The notes under the pieces are model-generated. The model saw only the letters and a program-made list of their open reading frames with translations, did not search any database and was not told the origin of the DNA. The position numbers and the translations under genes were made by a program. This document shows, one piece after another, positions 16,551 through 24,603 of a stretch of 27,903 nucleotides of DNA (its first letter is position 1; each line of letters begins with the position of its first letter). Source of the DNA: an uncultured Eubacteriales bacterium (GTDB taxonomy: Bacteria > Bacillota > Clostridia > Christensenellales > Borkfalkiaceae); assembly GCA_900548285.1 (NCBI GenBank), contig URKE01000024.1, positions 1-27,903 of the forward strand, read 5' to 3'.

Positions 16551-16686
16551 ACTGTTCCGTCATCGTTTTGTTTTTCGCAGCGAAATCTCGCCGCGCGATT
16601 TGATTTTCCGCCACGAAAACACAGGAAACAATCGCCCCGCTCAACGAGTTTTCTCGCGTTAAAAATCAAGAAAAGCAAGCATTTAT

Positions 16687-16771
16687 CCGACTTTTAAATT
16701 CAAATACCCGACTTTAAAAATCAAATAGCCGAGTTTAAAAATTCAAATATCCGGCTTTAAAAATCAAAGAA
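16687..16771. repeat. 21-22 bp tandem repeat, four units, over the mfd stop codon
   Basis: Units start at 16687, 16708, 16729 and 16751. On the minus strand each has the pattern TTTGA(A)TTT.TAAA..CGG.TA. The first transcribed unit contains the last mfd codons (Phe-Asp-Phe-stop), so the end of mfd has been copied downstream several times with drift. Confidence 0.75.
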
Positions 16772-19700
16772 ATCGAGCATTTCCTCTGCCGTATCTCTCG
16801 GCGTTTCGCGAATGGCGAACTCGAGCGCGGGATTCTCTCTGAACGCCGGCGTGACGACGTTTTTCCTCGAGTTGATTCTGTCGAGGAAGCCTTCTTCTTT
16901 AAGGCTGTCGATACCGTTGAGAACGATCTCCGCGCGCTTGCCGGAAAGGGAAATTTTAACGGCGTTATGCTTTCTCGCGGCGACCTTCAATTTTGCGATA
17001 AGTATGAGATTATCGACTTCTACGGGGACTTTCCCGTAGTTATCCTCAAGCGAAGAACGTACTCTTTCCTCGTCCGCGGCGGTCTTGATTTCGGCGATTT
17101 GCTTGTAACAATCCATTCTCGACGGCGGCGACGAAACGTAGTTTTCGGGGATGAACGCGTCCATGTTTACGTCGAGTTCCGTATCGAAATCCTTTACAGT
17201 TTCACCGAGGCTTTCCCTGAGCAGTTTGCTGTACAACTCGTAACCTATCCTGTCCATATGTCCGTGTTGTTCCCTGCCTAAAACGTTGCCGGCGCCCCTT
17301 ATTTCAAGGTCGCGCAGAGCGATCTTGTAGCCGCTGCCCATTTCGGTAAACTCCATAAGCGCGGAAAGACGCTTATAAGCCGCATCGGAAATGACTTTTT
17401 CTTTTTTGAACGTGAAATAGGCGTGAGCCATAACGTTGCTTCTCCCCACTCTGCCTTTCAACTGATAAAGAGTGGAAAGCCCGAGATAATCGGAGTCGAT
17501 GACGATAAGCGTGTTCGCTTTGGGCAAATCGATACCGTTTTCGATTATCGTCGTCGCTATCATCACGTTATATTTCTCGTCGTAGAAACTCATAACGCTG
17601 TCCTCGAGCGTCCTTTTGTCCATTCTGCCGTGCGCGACGATGATTTTCGCCTCGGGAAGAATACTTCTGACTCTCTCCGAGAACTTGTAAATCGTTTCAA
17701 CCCTGTTATACAGAATAAGAACCTGCCCTTCCCTCGAAAGTTCGCGGCGAACGGCGTCCGCGATGAGCGCGTCGCTCTCCTCGGTCACGTAAGTCTGAAC
17801 GGGAATTCTTACCTTGGGCGGCGTGGAAATGGTACTTATATCCCTTATCCCGGAAAGCGACATATGAAGCGTTCTCGGAATGGGCGTCGCCGTCATCGTG
17901 AGCGTGTCCACGTTGTCCTTGAGAAGTTTCAGCCTTTCCTTGTGTTCCACGCCGAAACGCTGTTCTTCGTCGAGAATCAGAAGCCCGAGATCTTTGAATT
18001 TCACGTCCTTGTTAAAGAGCGCGTGAGTGCCTATAACAAAGTCGATATCCCCGCCTATAAGCCCTTTAACAACACTTTCCGCTTGTTTTTGAGTGCGGAA
18101 TCTGTTAAGCGCGGCAACCCTTATTCCAAAAGGAGAAAACCTTTTCACCGCCGCTCTGTAATGCTGTTCGCAAAGTATCGTCGTGGGGCAGACGAGCGCG
18201 ACTTGTTTGCCGTCCGCAATCGCCTTGAAAGCCGCTCTGAACGAAACCTCCGTTTTGCCGAATCCCACGTCGCCGCACAGAAGTCTGTCCATAACCTTGT
18301 CGCTCTCCATGTCGGCTTTTATCTCGGCGACGGATTGAAGTTGGTCGTCGGTCGGCTCGAACTCGAACATATCGTCGAACTCGCGCGTGAGTTCGTTATC
18401 CTTTGAAAAGACGAAACCTTTTTTGTCTTTTCTCGCCTTGTATAACTGCTTTAAGTTTATCGTCATCTCGGCGATGGAGGCGCGCACGCGTTGTTTTATG
18501 CGGTCGAACTCCTTGCCGCCTATCCGATTGAGCGTAGGCTTGTCGCCGCCGACGTATTTCGTGAGCCTGTCCATCTGATCGACGCCGACGTAAAGCATAT
18601 CGCCGCCGAGATACTGAACGGCAACGTAATCCTTGCTGCCGTCCTGAGTGGTTATTCTCTGAACGCCGGTCACGTAGCCCACGCCGTGAACTTCGTGTAC
18701 GGCGAAATCGCCCACTTCGGGAGCCTGAAACAAATCGCCCCGCTTGCGTTTTATGCGTTTTTCCTTGCCGGTATCGAGATACATATCGCCCGTACCGATA
18801 ACGACGAGTTTTGCCGAATGATAAATGAAGCCCGACGGCAGAAAATAACCCGTTACGGCGGCTATGCCGAAACGAAGTTCGGGAGCGTCCGAACGAACGC
18901 ACGGAGAGCCGTGAGCGAGAATTTCATCCGCCATTTTATCCGCGCGCGCCGCGCTTCCGCAACAAAGAATTATCTTATAACCGGAAAATTTCCAGTTGGA
19001 TATATCGCGGAAAAGATCGTCCGGCTTTGCCGAATACCTCGCGACGGGAGAACATTTTACGTTGAACGTTTTGAGCGGATTGAAGAAATTTACGGCGGTG
19101 GTTATGTTCTGTAACGCCATTCTCCTGAACCCGTTGAGCCGTTCGATAAGCCTGTTGCTGTCGGAAAGTTGCAGAATGGTGAAATCCATCGCTCTGCCAG
19201 CCCGCGAAAGGGTGAGAACCCTCTCCGTGTGTTCCTTGATAAGCGCGGAAAGCGAATCGGAAAGCATTTTACATTCGTCGTAAACGATAACCGTTTCCGG
19301 AGACATATAAGACAGGATATCGCTCGTTACCGACGGAAGTATCGGCAGAATGAACTGAAAGGAATCGTCGCACGCGCCGTCGTCGATTTTTTCGGAAATT
19401 TCTGCGGCTATGCGCCTCGCGTCGTCCTTAACGGCGAGAGTTTTGAATTTGAGAACGGACTCGCGCAGGCGGTCCTTAACCGTTTGCCTGTCGTTTTCGT
19501 CGATTATCGCGTCGGTGGCGGCGATTGCCGTAAACCCGCTCACGATTGTCTTTTCTTCCTTGTCGCCTTTTTCATACTCGGTGACCGTTTCCACTTCGTC
19601 GCCGAAAAAGTCCACGCGATAAATATTATCGCCGTTTACGGGATAAATCTCGAAAATATCGCCGCGGAGAGCGAACGTCGCCTTTTCTTCGGCAAACTCC

Positions 19701-20164
19701 TCTCTTCTGTAACCCATTTTCGTAAGAACTGAAATAAGCGAGTAAGGATCAAGCGTCTGACCGCGTTTTATTTCGACAGTCGGAATTTTTTTCGGGAAGA
19801 GTTGCAAAAGGCTTTCAAACGTTGCCACGACGTACTTTGCGCCGCGCTGAATTTTATAAATCGCCGACAGTCTCTCGTAAAATCTCGATTTTTCAAACGC
19901 CGTTTTAAAGAGCAGAACGTCGTCCTTAGGGGGAAGATAAACGACCTCCTCGCCCGTAAGCCCCTTTAACTCCTCCACGATTTTGGACGCGTAAACGCCG
20001 TCTTTTACGATATAGAGCGCGGGTAGACCGGTTGCCGATGCAACGTGACACTTCTCCGCAAGCGTTACGCCGAAAACCGCGGAGGGAATTCCTCCGCGGA
20101 CAGCATCGACTATGGATAAGATTTCTTCGCCCGATTGCTCGGCTGTGAGATAGTTTTTCAGCAT
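16757..20164 (-). CDS. mfd: Transcription-repair coupling factor Mfd
   Basis: 1135 residues, the normal length. It displaces RNA polymerase stalled at DNA lesions and recruits UvrA. Visible parts: the UvrB-like N-terminal region (about 15-350), the CarD-like RNA-polymerase interaction domain (about 480-540, GDFAVHEVHGVGYVTGV...YLGGDMLYV), helicase motifs with Walker A GDVGFGKT (631-638), DEEQ box (732-735), TMTATPIPRTLHMSL and the GRVGRS motif, then the TRCF C-terminal domain. The ATG at 20164 is 1 nt after the pth stop codon; there is no SD, so coupling to pth is likely. An in-frame TTG at 20173 is an alternative overlapping pth. The final codons lie in a tandem repeat. Confidence 0.97.
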   Translation of the reverse strand: MLKNYLTAEQSGEEILSIVDAVRGGIPSAVFGVTLAEKCHVASATGLPALYIVKDGVYASKIVEELKGLTGEEVVYLPPKDDVLLFKTAFEKSRFYERLSAIYKIQRGAKYVVATFESLLQLFPKKIPTVEIKRGQTLDPYSLISVLTKMGYRREEFAEEKATFALRGDIFEIYPVNGDNIYRVDFFGDEVETVTEYEKGDKEEKTIVSGFTAIAATDAIIDENDRQTVKDRLRESVLKFKTLAVKDDARRIAAEISEKIDDGACDDSFQFILPILPSVTSDILSYMSPETVIVYDECKMLSDSLSALIKEHTERVLTLSRAGRAMDFTILQLSDSNRLIERLNGFRRMALQNITTAVNFFNPLKTFNVKCSPVARYSAKPDDLFRDISNWKFSGYKIILCCGSAARADKMADEILAHGSPCVRSDAPELRFGIAAVTGYFLPSGFIYHSAKLVVIGTGDMYLDTGKEKRIKRKRGDLFQAPEVGDFAVHEVHGVGYVTGVQRITTQDGSKDYVAVQYLGGDMLYVGVDQMDRLTKYVGGDKPTLNRIGGKEFDRIKQRVRASIAEMTINLKQLYKARKDKKGFVFSKDNELTREFDDMFEFEPTDDQLQSVAEIKADMESDKVMDRLLCGDVGFGKTEVSFRAAFKAIADGKQVALVCPTTILCEQHYRAAVKRFSPFGIRVAALNRFRTQKQAESVVKGLIGGDIDFVIGTHALFNKDVKFKDLGLLILDEEQRFGVEHKERLKLLKDNVDTLTMTATPIPRTLHMSLSGIRDISTISTPPKVRIPVQTYVTEESDALIADAVRRELSREGQVLILYNRVETIYKFSERVRSILPEAKIIVAHGRMDKRTLEDSVMSFYDEKYNVMIATTIIENGIDLPKANTLIVIDSDYLGLSTLYQLKGRVGRSNVMAHAYFTFKKEKVISDAAYKRLSALMEFTEMGSGYKIALRDLEIRGAGNVLGREQHGHMDRIGYELYSKLLRESLGETVKDFDTELDVNMDAFIPENYVSSPPSRMDCYKQIAEIKTAADEERVRSSLEDNYGKVPVEVDNLILIAKLKVAARKHNAVKISLSGKRAEIVLNGIDSLKEEGFLDRINSRKNVVTPAFRENPALEFAIRETPRDTAEEMLDFFDF

Positions 20165-20165
20165 T

Positions 20166-20741
20166 TTATTCAACGTATTTAGCCGCGTTATGCGCGCACA
20201 TTACGTCCTCGATCTTTTTTCCGTGAATAAAGTCGTCCGCGGCGGCGACCGCCTCGTTCACCGAAAATTTAAATTTCGGCTCGTCCTCTTTTTTCACGTC
20301 CGACAAAACGTAAGAAAGAATATCGTAACTTCCCTCGGGCTTTGTACCGATCCGCACCCGGGGAAAATCTTCCGTGCCGAGTTCTTTCACGATATTTCTC
20401 ATGCCGTTATGCGTGCCAGAAGAACCGTTTTTACGTATGCGGAGCGCGCCGATATCTATATCGATATCGTCGTAAATGACGAGAATATTCTCGCTCGGCA
20501 CTTTGAAATAAGCGGATATCTCGCGGATACACTCGCCGCTTAAATTCATAAAAGTCTGCGGTTTTAAGAAAATCACTTTTTCTCCGCCGATATTCTTAAC
20601 GCCGAAAAGCCCTTTGAAACCTTTTTTGTCAAAGGAAACGCCGTGTTTTTCGGCAAGCAGTTCGACCGCCATAAAGCCCAAATTATGCAAATTTTTAAGA
20701 TATTTGTCGCCCGGATTGCCGAGCCCCGCAACAATATACAT
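20166..20741 (-). CDS. pth: Peptidyl-tRNA hydrolase
   Basis: 191 residues, standard length. It hydrolyses the ester bond of peptidyl-tRNA released from ribosomes and recycles tRNA. Conserved elements: GLGNPG (6-11), catalytic His19 in NLHNLGF, FLKPQTFMNLSG with Asn66, YDDIDIDIGALRIR with Asp92, and GSSGTHNGMRNI with Asn112. The usual GGHNG is GTHNG here. AAGGA (20747-20751) is 5 nt from the ATG, and the whole SD-containing 17-bp unit is duplicated just upstream. The gene overlaps nothing but is separated from mfd by 1 nt, and lies 111 nt after prs in the transcription direction. Confidence 0.97.
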   Translation of the reverse strand: MYIVAGLGNPGDKYLKNLHNLGFMAVELLAEKHGVSFDKKGFKGLFGVKNIGGEKVIFLKPQTFMNLSGECIREISAYFKVPSENILVIYDDIDIDIGALRIRKNGSSGTHNGMRNIVKELGTEDFPRVRIGTKPEGSYDILSYVLSDVKKEDEPKFKFSVNEAVAAADDFIHGKKIEDVMCAHNAAKYVE

Positions 20742-20742
20742 T

Positions 20743-20776
20743 TTTATCCTTATATCCGATTTATCCTTATATCCGA
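20743..20776. repeat. perfect 17-bp tandem duplication containing the pth ribosome binding site
   Basis: 20743-20759 and 20760-20776 are identical. On the minus strand each copy carries TATAAGGATAAA, so pth has two identical Shine-Dalgarno sequences, 5 and 22 nt from its start codon. Confidence 0.85.
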
Positions 20777-20805
20777 CGATGTTTAATCCGTTATTTAACG
20801 GGGTA

Positions 20806-20835
20806 AAAGGGTTGTCGATAATTCGGCAACCCTTT
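20806..20835. terminator. hairpin between prs and pth
   Basis: AAAGGGTTG (20806-20814) pairs with CAACCCTTT (20827-20835), with an inner CGA/TCG stem. The minus-strand 3' flank is only TTTTACCCC, while the plus-strand flank is richer in T. It may partly terminate prs transcription, leaving read-through for pth-mfd, as no separate pth promoter was found. Confidence 0.55.
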
Positions 20836-20852
20836 CTTTCGTTTTTTACTTC

Positions 20853-21803
20853 TTATTTCTCGTAAATTTCGGACATTTTCGCATCTTTATAAACGATATT
20901 GATCGCCTGAGCGAAAACCTTTGCGACCGAAAGGACTTCGATTTTATCGATTTTCTTTTCTTCCGTCAGCGGAATAGTGTCGAGAACAACAAGTTTAGTT
21001 ATATGAGAATCTCTGATCCTCTGAATGGCAGGTCCGCTGAGAACCGCGTGCGTGCAGCAAGCGTAAATCTCGTTCGCGCCGTTGTTATAAAGCGCTTCCG
21101 CGCCCTGACAAATCGTGCCGGCAGTGTCTATCATATCGTCTACCATAAGGCATCTCTTGCCTTTTACGTCGCCGATAATATTCATTACTTCGACCTGGTT
21201 AGCCTTGGGACGACGTTTATCTACGATAGCCATCGGACAGTTGAGTTTCGCAGCGACGTTTCTCGCTCTCGAAACCGAACCTACGTCGGGAGATACTACG
21301 ACGAAATCGTCGTCGACGTACTTCTGGAAATATTTATAAAGGATAGGTCCGCCGACGAGATGATCGACGGGGATATCGAAAAAGCCCTGAATCTGATTTG
21401 CGTGCAGGTCCATCGTAAGAACTCTGTCCGCGCCTGCGGAAGTGATTATATCCGCGACGAGTTTTGCGGTGATGGGATCTCTTGCCTTGGCTTTTCTGTC
21501 CTGACGAGCGTAACCGAAATACGGCATAACCGCCGTTATTCTTCCGGCGGAAGCCCTCCTGAGCGCGTCGATCATTATGAGAAGTTCCATGAGGTTCTCG
21601 TTGACCGGAGTGCAGGTGGACTGAATTATAAATACGTCCCTGCCTCTTACCGATTCTCCGAGATGTACGCTCGTTTCACCATCCGAAAAATGTCCGACTT
21701 CAACGTCGCTCAAAGGAATCTTCAATTCTTTTGCGATTGCCTCGGCAAGTTGTCTGTTGGAATTGCCTGCAAAAAGTTTTATCTCCGTGCTGTGTGTTAT
21801 CAT
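20853..21803 (-). CDS. prs: Ribose-phosphate pyrophosphokinase (PRPP synthetase)
   Basis: 316 residues, normal for class I enzymes. It makes PRPP from ribose-5-phosphate and ATP for purine, pyrimidine, His, Trp and NAD synthesis. Motifs: KLFAGNSNRQLAEAIA at the start, GHFSDGETSV, PYFGYARQDRK, the metal-binding DLHANQIQGFFDIPVDHL, and the PRPP loop VDDMIDTAGT. The ATG at 21803 is chosen because GGAGG (21809-21813) is 5 nt upstream; an in-frame TTG at 21815 overlaps that SD and is rejected. It has its own promoter at 21886-21914. In the same direction follow pth and mfd; glmU and ctc, often next to prs, are absent here. Confidence 0.97.
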   Translation of the reverse strand: MITHSTEIKLFAGNSNRQLAEAIAKELKIPLSDVEVGHFSDGETSVHLGESVRGRDVFIIQSTCTPVNENLMELLIMIDALRRASAGRITAVMPYFGYARQDRKAKARDPITAKLVADIITSAGADRVLTMDLHANQIQGFFDIPVDHLVGGPILYKYFQKYVDDDFVVVSPDVGSVSRARNVAAKLNCPMAIVDKRRPKANQVEVMNIIGDVKGKRCLMVDDMIDTAGTICQGAEALYNNGANEIYACCTHAVLSGPAIQRIRDSHITKLVVLDTIPLTEEKKIDKIEVLSVAKVFAQAINIVYKDAKMSEIYEK

Positions 21804-21885
21804 TGCTTCCTCCAAAATTAGCGCGCTGAGCGCGTTTCAAACTTAAGTTTTTTCTCGTGCAAGCCAAGAATACCCGTCACTTTCT

Positions 21886-21914
21886 ATTATATATAATCAT
21901 TCGATTTTTAGCAA
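21886..21914 (-). promoter_or_regulatory. promoter of prs
   Basis: Minus-strand TTGCTA (21909-21914), 17-nt spacer, perfect TATAAT (21886-21891). Leader about 75 nt. It lies 37 nt from the left end of the 293-bp inverted-repeat element. Confidence 0.75.
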
Positions 21915-21950
21915 GTAAAAACGTCGGCGGGCGAAAAATTATTTTATGTT

Positions 21951-22243
21951 AGGGATTCCATTCGTCATCACTAACTATTTTTGCGGTGATAAACCGATTT
22001 ATGCGGCGTTAAACGCCGCTCGTAGTACGGCAAGTACAACTTCGGGCGTTTGCCTTGCCTAAACGAGCCGCGTTGCGGTCGGTTTCTCATCCGCAAAAAT
22101 GCTTCGCACCGAAAAGAGCGCATTTTTTGATGATTTTTTGCGAGCGTGAGGGTTGCTGTACTTGACGTACTGCGCCCGAACGGTCGCGGGAAATGGCGAA
22201 AAAGACGCCTTTTCGGTAATTAGTGATAACGAATGGAATCCCT
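21951..22243. mobile_element. MITE-like element with 24-bp terminal inverted repeats
   Basis: The left end (21951-21974, starting AGGGATTCCATTCG) and the right end (22220-22243, ending GAATGGAATCCCT) are inverted copies with 23 of 24 matches. Subterminal arms 22021-22040 and 22155-22174 are also inverted repeats (17 of 20), and GCGGCGT/ACGCCGC forms another stem near 22013-22029. No protein is encoded. Flanks ATGTT and ATGCT could be an imperfect 5-bp target duplication. It has the size and form of a non-autonomous miniature element; the mobilising transposase is unknown. A structured RNA is the alternative. Confidence 0.7.
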
Positions 22244-22994
22244 ATGCTTTATTTTGTTTTGCGGCGAGTTCGAGGAATTTTTTGTCGGACTGAATCGCGT
22301 GAGTGACAAACTTTCCGTCGCGGAACAACGCGTAAGTCGTAACCGGCGCGGGAACGTTCCGGGCGGATTCTTTGTCGGTTATATGAATCGTTCTGAACGG
22401 AATTCCGTGTTCTTTCGCAACTTTGCTCACCCTCGGAACCCAGTAGCATGTGAACGGGCATTGATCTGTGTAATACAAAACGAATCCGCTCTCGTCTGTT
22501 TTCGGGTGCTTCGCGCAAGGCTTGAACTTCGGCGGCTCTGCGTTTTCGCGAAGGGGCAAATACATAAGAGTTATTCCGCAATCCGAAACGTCGGCTGTTT
22601 TAAAACCTTTGTAAGCAAGGAATTTCGGGTCGGCAAGGAATTCTCTCTTTTTTCCCTCGGAGCAAAGAATACAAATACCTTTTTTGTTCTGTGTTTCGGC
22701 GTCGCGGATACATTCCGCCAGAAGGTCGTTGGAGTAGCCGTTACCCTTCATCGAACCGGCAATCCACAAACAGTTTATATAGAGATATCCGTCCGCATCG
22801 ATCGGAATCCACGCGTTTTCCGCGGGGATATATTCGATAAAGCATTTCCCTCTTTCTTGTCTGGCATAAAACACAAGCCCGTCGTCGAACCCGCGTTTCA
22901 TCCATTCCTTTTTGTCGATGCTTTGTTTCCCGGACATCGCGCAGCAAATGTGTTCTTTTTCGATATTCTCTTTTGTTATTCTGATGTAATTCAT
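22242..22994 (-). CDS. GNAT acetyltransferase with C-terminal YoaP-like domain
   Basis: 250 residues. The N-terminal half is a GNAT fold: LWIAGSMKGNGYSNDLLAECI (77-97) contains the acetyl-CoA pyrophosphate loop (MKGNGY, 82-87), followed by the KKGICIL strand. The C-terminal part (about 165-245) matches the YoaP-type region: FVLYYTDQCPFTCYWVP (171-187), GIPFRTIHI and PVTTYALFRDGKFVTH, with a thioredoxin-like look and Cys179. The acetyl acceptor is unknown. The start is uncertain: the ATG at 22994 is preferred, a GTG at 23000 is possible, and neither has a clear SD. It follows the MscS-type gene by 34 nt. Its TAG stop codon takes its last two bases from the end of the inverted-repeat element. 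Confidence 0.8.
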   Translation of the reverse strand: MNYIRITKENIEKEHICCAMSGKQSIDKKEWMKRGFDDGLVFYARQERGKCFIEYIPAENAWIPIDADGYLYINCLWIAGSMKGNGYSNDLLAECIRDAETQNKKGICILCSEGKKREFLADPKFLAYKGFKTADVSDCGITLMYLPLRENAEPPKFKPCAKHPKTDESGFVLYYTDQCPFTCYWVPRVSKVAKEHGIPFRTIHITDKESARNVPAPVTTYALFRDGKFVTHAIQSDKKFLELAAKQNKA

Positions 22995-23034
22995 TTTCAC
23001 GGATCTGCGATTTTACGGGTTGCTGATTTTACGA
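22991..23034. repeat. 16-bp degenerate tandem repeat at the mscS-like/GNAT junction
   Basis: TGCGATTTTACG (23006-23017) recurs as GCTGATTTTACG (23022-23033), with a weaker third unit at 22991-23002. It spans the MscS-type stop codon (23029-23031) and reaches the GNAT start. Confidence 0.4.
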
Positions 23035-23853
23035 ATTTTTGACGTGAACGTCGAGTTGGTTAAACGGAATTTCTATTCCGTTTGCGTCGAACGCTTTTTT
23101 AACCGCTTCGAGAACGTTGAAATAAACCGTCCAGTAGTCCGCCGTTTTGCACCAGAACTTCGCTGCGATTACGATCGCGCTGTCCCCGTGAGCGGACATT
23201 CTCACCATTCCCGCAGGGAGTTTGAGAACAAGCGGCTCGTTATCGGCAATCTCCTTGATGAGTTCGCAAGCCTTGTCGAAATCGGCGTTGTAGGCAATCG
23301 AAAAATCGAAATCCACCCTGCGCAGTCCGTTTTCGGTGTAGTTGACTATCTCGCTCGTGGAGAGTTTACCGTTCGGCAGATAAACTTTCTTGCCGTCCGG
23401 GGTTATAATCTTCGTATTACAGATGAAAATATCTTCAACCGTACCCGAATACCCGCACGTTTCGATGTAGTCGTCCACTTTGAAAGGTCTTGTTATGAGA
23501 AGAAGCACGCCGCCGGCAAAGTTCGAGAGCGCGCCGTTCACGGCAAGCCCGATACCGACGCCGAGCGAAGCGATGAGCGCGCTTATTCCGCTCGTATCGA
23601 AGCCGAGATAACCGACTATCGCGACGACGACAAGCACTTTCAGAACGATACGCGTTATATGCGAAAGCGCTCTGTAAAGCGTTTTGTCCACTTTTCCGTG
23701 CGACTCCAGATTTCTGCTTTTTCTTGCGATTGCTTTGGAAATCTTATTGATAATATAAAACGAAACCAAAAGTATTACTATCGAAATAAGAACTCTGATT
23801 CCCGTTGTCATGAGCCAGTTTTTTACGCTCAGCCAGAATTGCTCCCAGGTCAT
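23029..23853 (-). CDS. Small-conductance mechanosensitive channel, MscS family
   Basis: 274 residues, close to E. coli MscS. Three membrane segments are visible (about 16-36, 66-84, 88-120). The pore-lining helix has the Gly/Ala pattern ALIASLGVGIGLAVNGALSNFAGGV (92-116), followed by RPFKVDDYIE and the beta-domain signature VYLPNGKLSTSEIVNYT (157-173). It opens under membrane tension to release solutes after osmotic downshift. AAGGAG (23859-23864) is 5 nt from the ATG. It lies between ung and the GNAT gene on the same strand, 78 nt after ung with a hairpin in the gap. Confidence 0.95.
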   Translation of the reverse strand: MTWEQFWLSVKNWLMTTGIRVLISIVILLVSFYIINKISKAIARKSRNLESHGKVDKTLYRALSHITRIVLKVLVVVAIVGYLGFDTSGISALIASLGVGIGLAVNGALSNFAGGVLLLITRPFKVDDYIETCGYSGTVEDIFICNTKIITPDGKKVYLPNGKLSTSEIVNYTENGLRRVDFDFSIAYNADFDKACELIKEIADNEPLVLKLPAGMVRMSAHGDSAIVIAAKFWCKTADYWTVYFNVLEAVKKAFDANGIEIPFNQLDVHVKNS

Positions 23854-23889
23854 TTTTTCTCCTTTTATATGTAAAAGTTTGTCTATAAG

Positions 23890-23920
23890 CCGATTAATTG
23901 CAATTTTTATAATTAATCGG
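23890..23920 (+). terminator. terminator-like hairpin between ung and the MscS-type gene
   Basis: CCGATTAATT (23890-23899) pairs perfectly with AATTAATCGG (23911-23920). The T6 tract (23925-23930) lies on the plus-strand side, while the minus-strand side lacks one, although the neighbouring genes are read from the minus strand. Confidence 0.5.
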
Positions 23921-23931
23921 GCGGTTTTTTA

Positions 23932-24603
23932 TTAGTCGGGCAGTTTCCAGTCGATGGGCGTTTCGCCTATCGATTTCAGATATTCGTTGGTGCGCGAAAA
24001 CGGTTTGCTGCCGAAAAATCCGTTGTAACACGATAACGGGCTCGGGTGCGCGCTTTCGACGATAAAGTGTTTGCTTTGATCGATAAGCGTCTTTTTTGCG
24101 CGCGCGTTTCCGCCCCAGAGGATAAACACGACGGGTTTTTCCCTTGCGGAAACCTTCCGTATAACTTCGTCGGTGAAAGCCGTCCAGCCGCATTTGGAGT
24201 GTGAGTTCGCCGCGCCTCTTCTCACCGTGAGCGTTGTGTTAAGGAGCAGAACGCCCTGTTTGCCCCAGGCGGTGAGATCGCCCTTTTTCGAGGGTGAAAT
24301 CCCAAGGTCGGAATAGAGTTCTTTATAGATGTTCACCAAAGACGGCGGCAACGCCGTTCCTTCCTTAACGGAAAAGCAAAGCCCGTGCGCCTGTCCCGGT
24401 TCGTGATAGGGGTCTTGCCCCAGAATTACCGCTTTAATCGACTTATAGGGCGTTATTTTAAACGCGTTGAATATGTCGTACATCGACGGATAAACGGTGT
24501 GGGCGGAATATTCTTCTTTCAGAAATTCCCTTATCGCAGCGTAATTTTCGCTTTCGAAAAGGTCTTTCAGAACGTCATCCCAGTCGTTGCCTATTTTAAC
24601 CAT
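23932..24603 (-). CDS. ung: Uracil-DNA glycosylase, family 1
   Basis: 223 residues, standard length. It removes uracil from DNA to start base-excision repair. Diagnostic motifs: GQDPYH (62-67, catalytic Asp64), AHGLCFSV (72-79), LLLNTTLTV (119-127), and the Leu-loop HPSPLS (186-191). The ATG at 24603 overlaps the end of the glycosyltransferase gene by 8 nt, with an AGAGGA-like site just upstream inside that gene, so the two are translationally coupled. Confidence 0.97.
   Translation of the reverse strand: MVKIGNDWDDVLKDLFESENYAAIREFLKEEYSAHTVYPSMYDIFNAFKITPYKSIKAVILGQDPYHEPGQAHGLCFSVKEGTALPPSLVNIYKELYSDLGISPSKKGDLTAWGKQGVLLLNTTLTVRRGAANSHSKCGWTAFTDEVIRKVSAREKPVVFILWGGNARAKKTLIDQSKHFIVESAHPSPLSCYNGFFGSKPFSRTNEYLKSIGETPIDWKLPD

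Noticed and set aside
16687..16771. CRISPR array
   Set aside because: Units are contiguous 21-22 bp degenerate repeats without spacers and without cas genes nearby.
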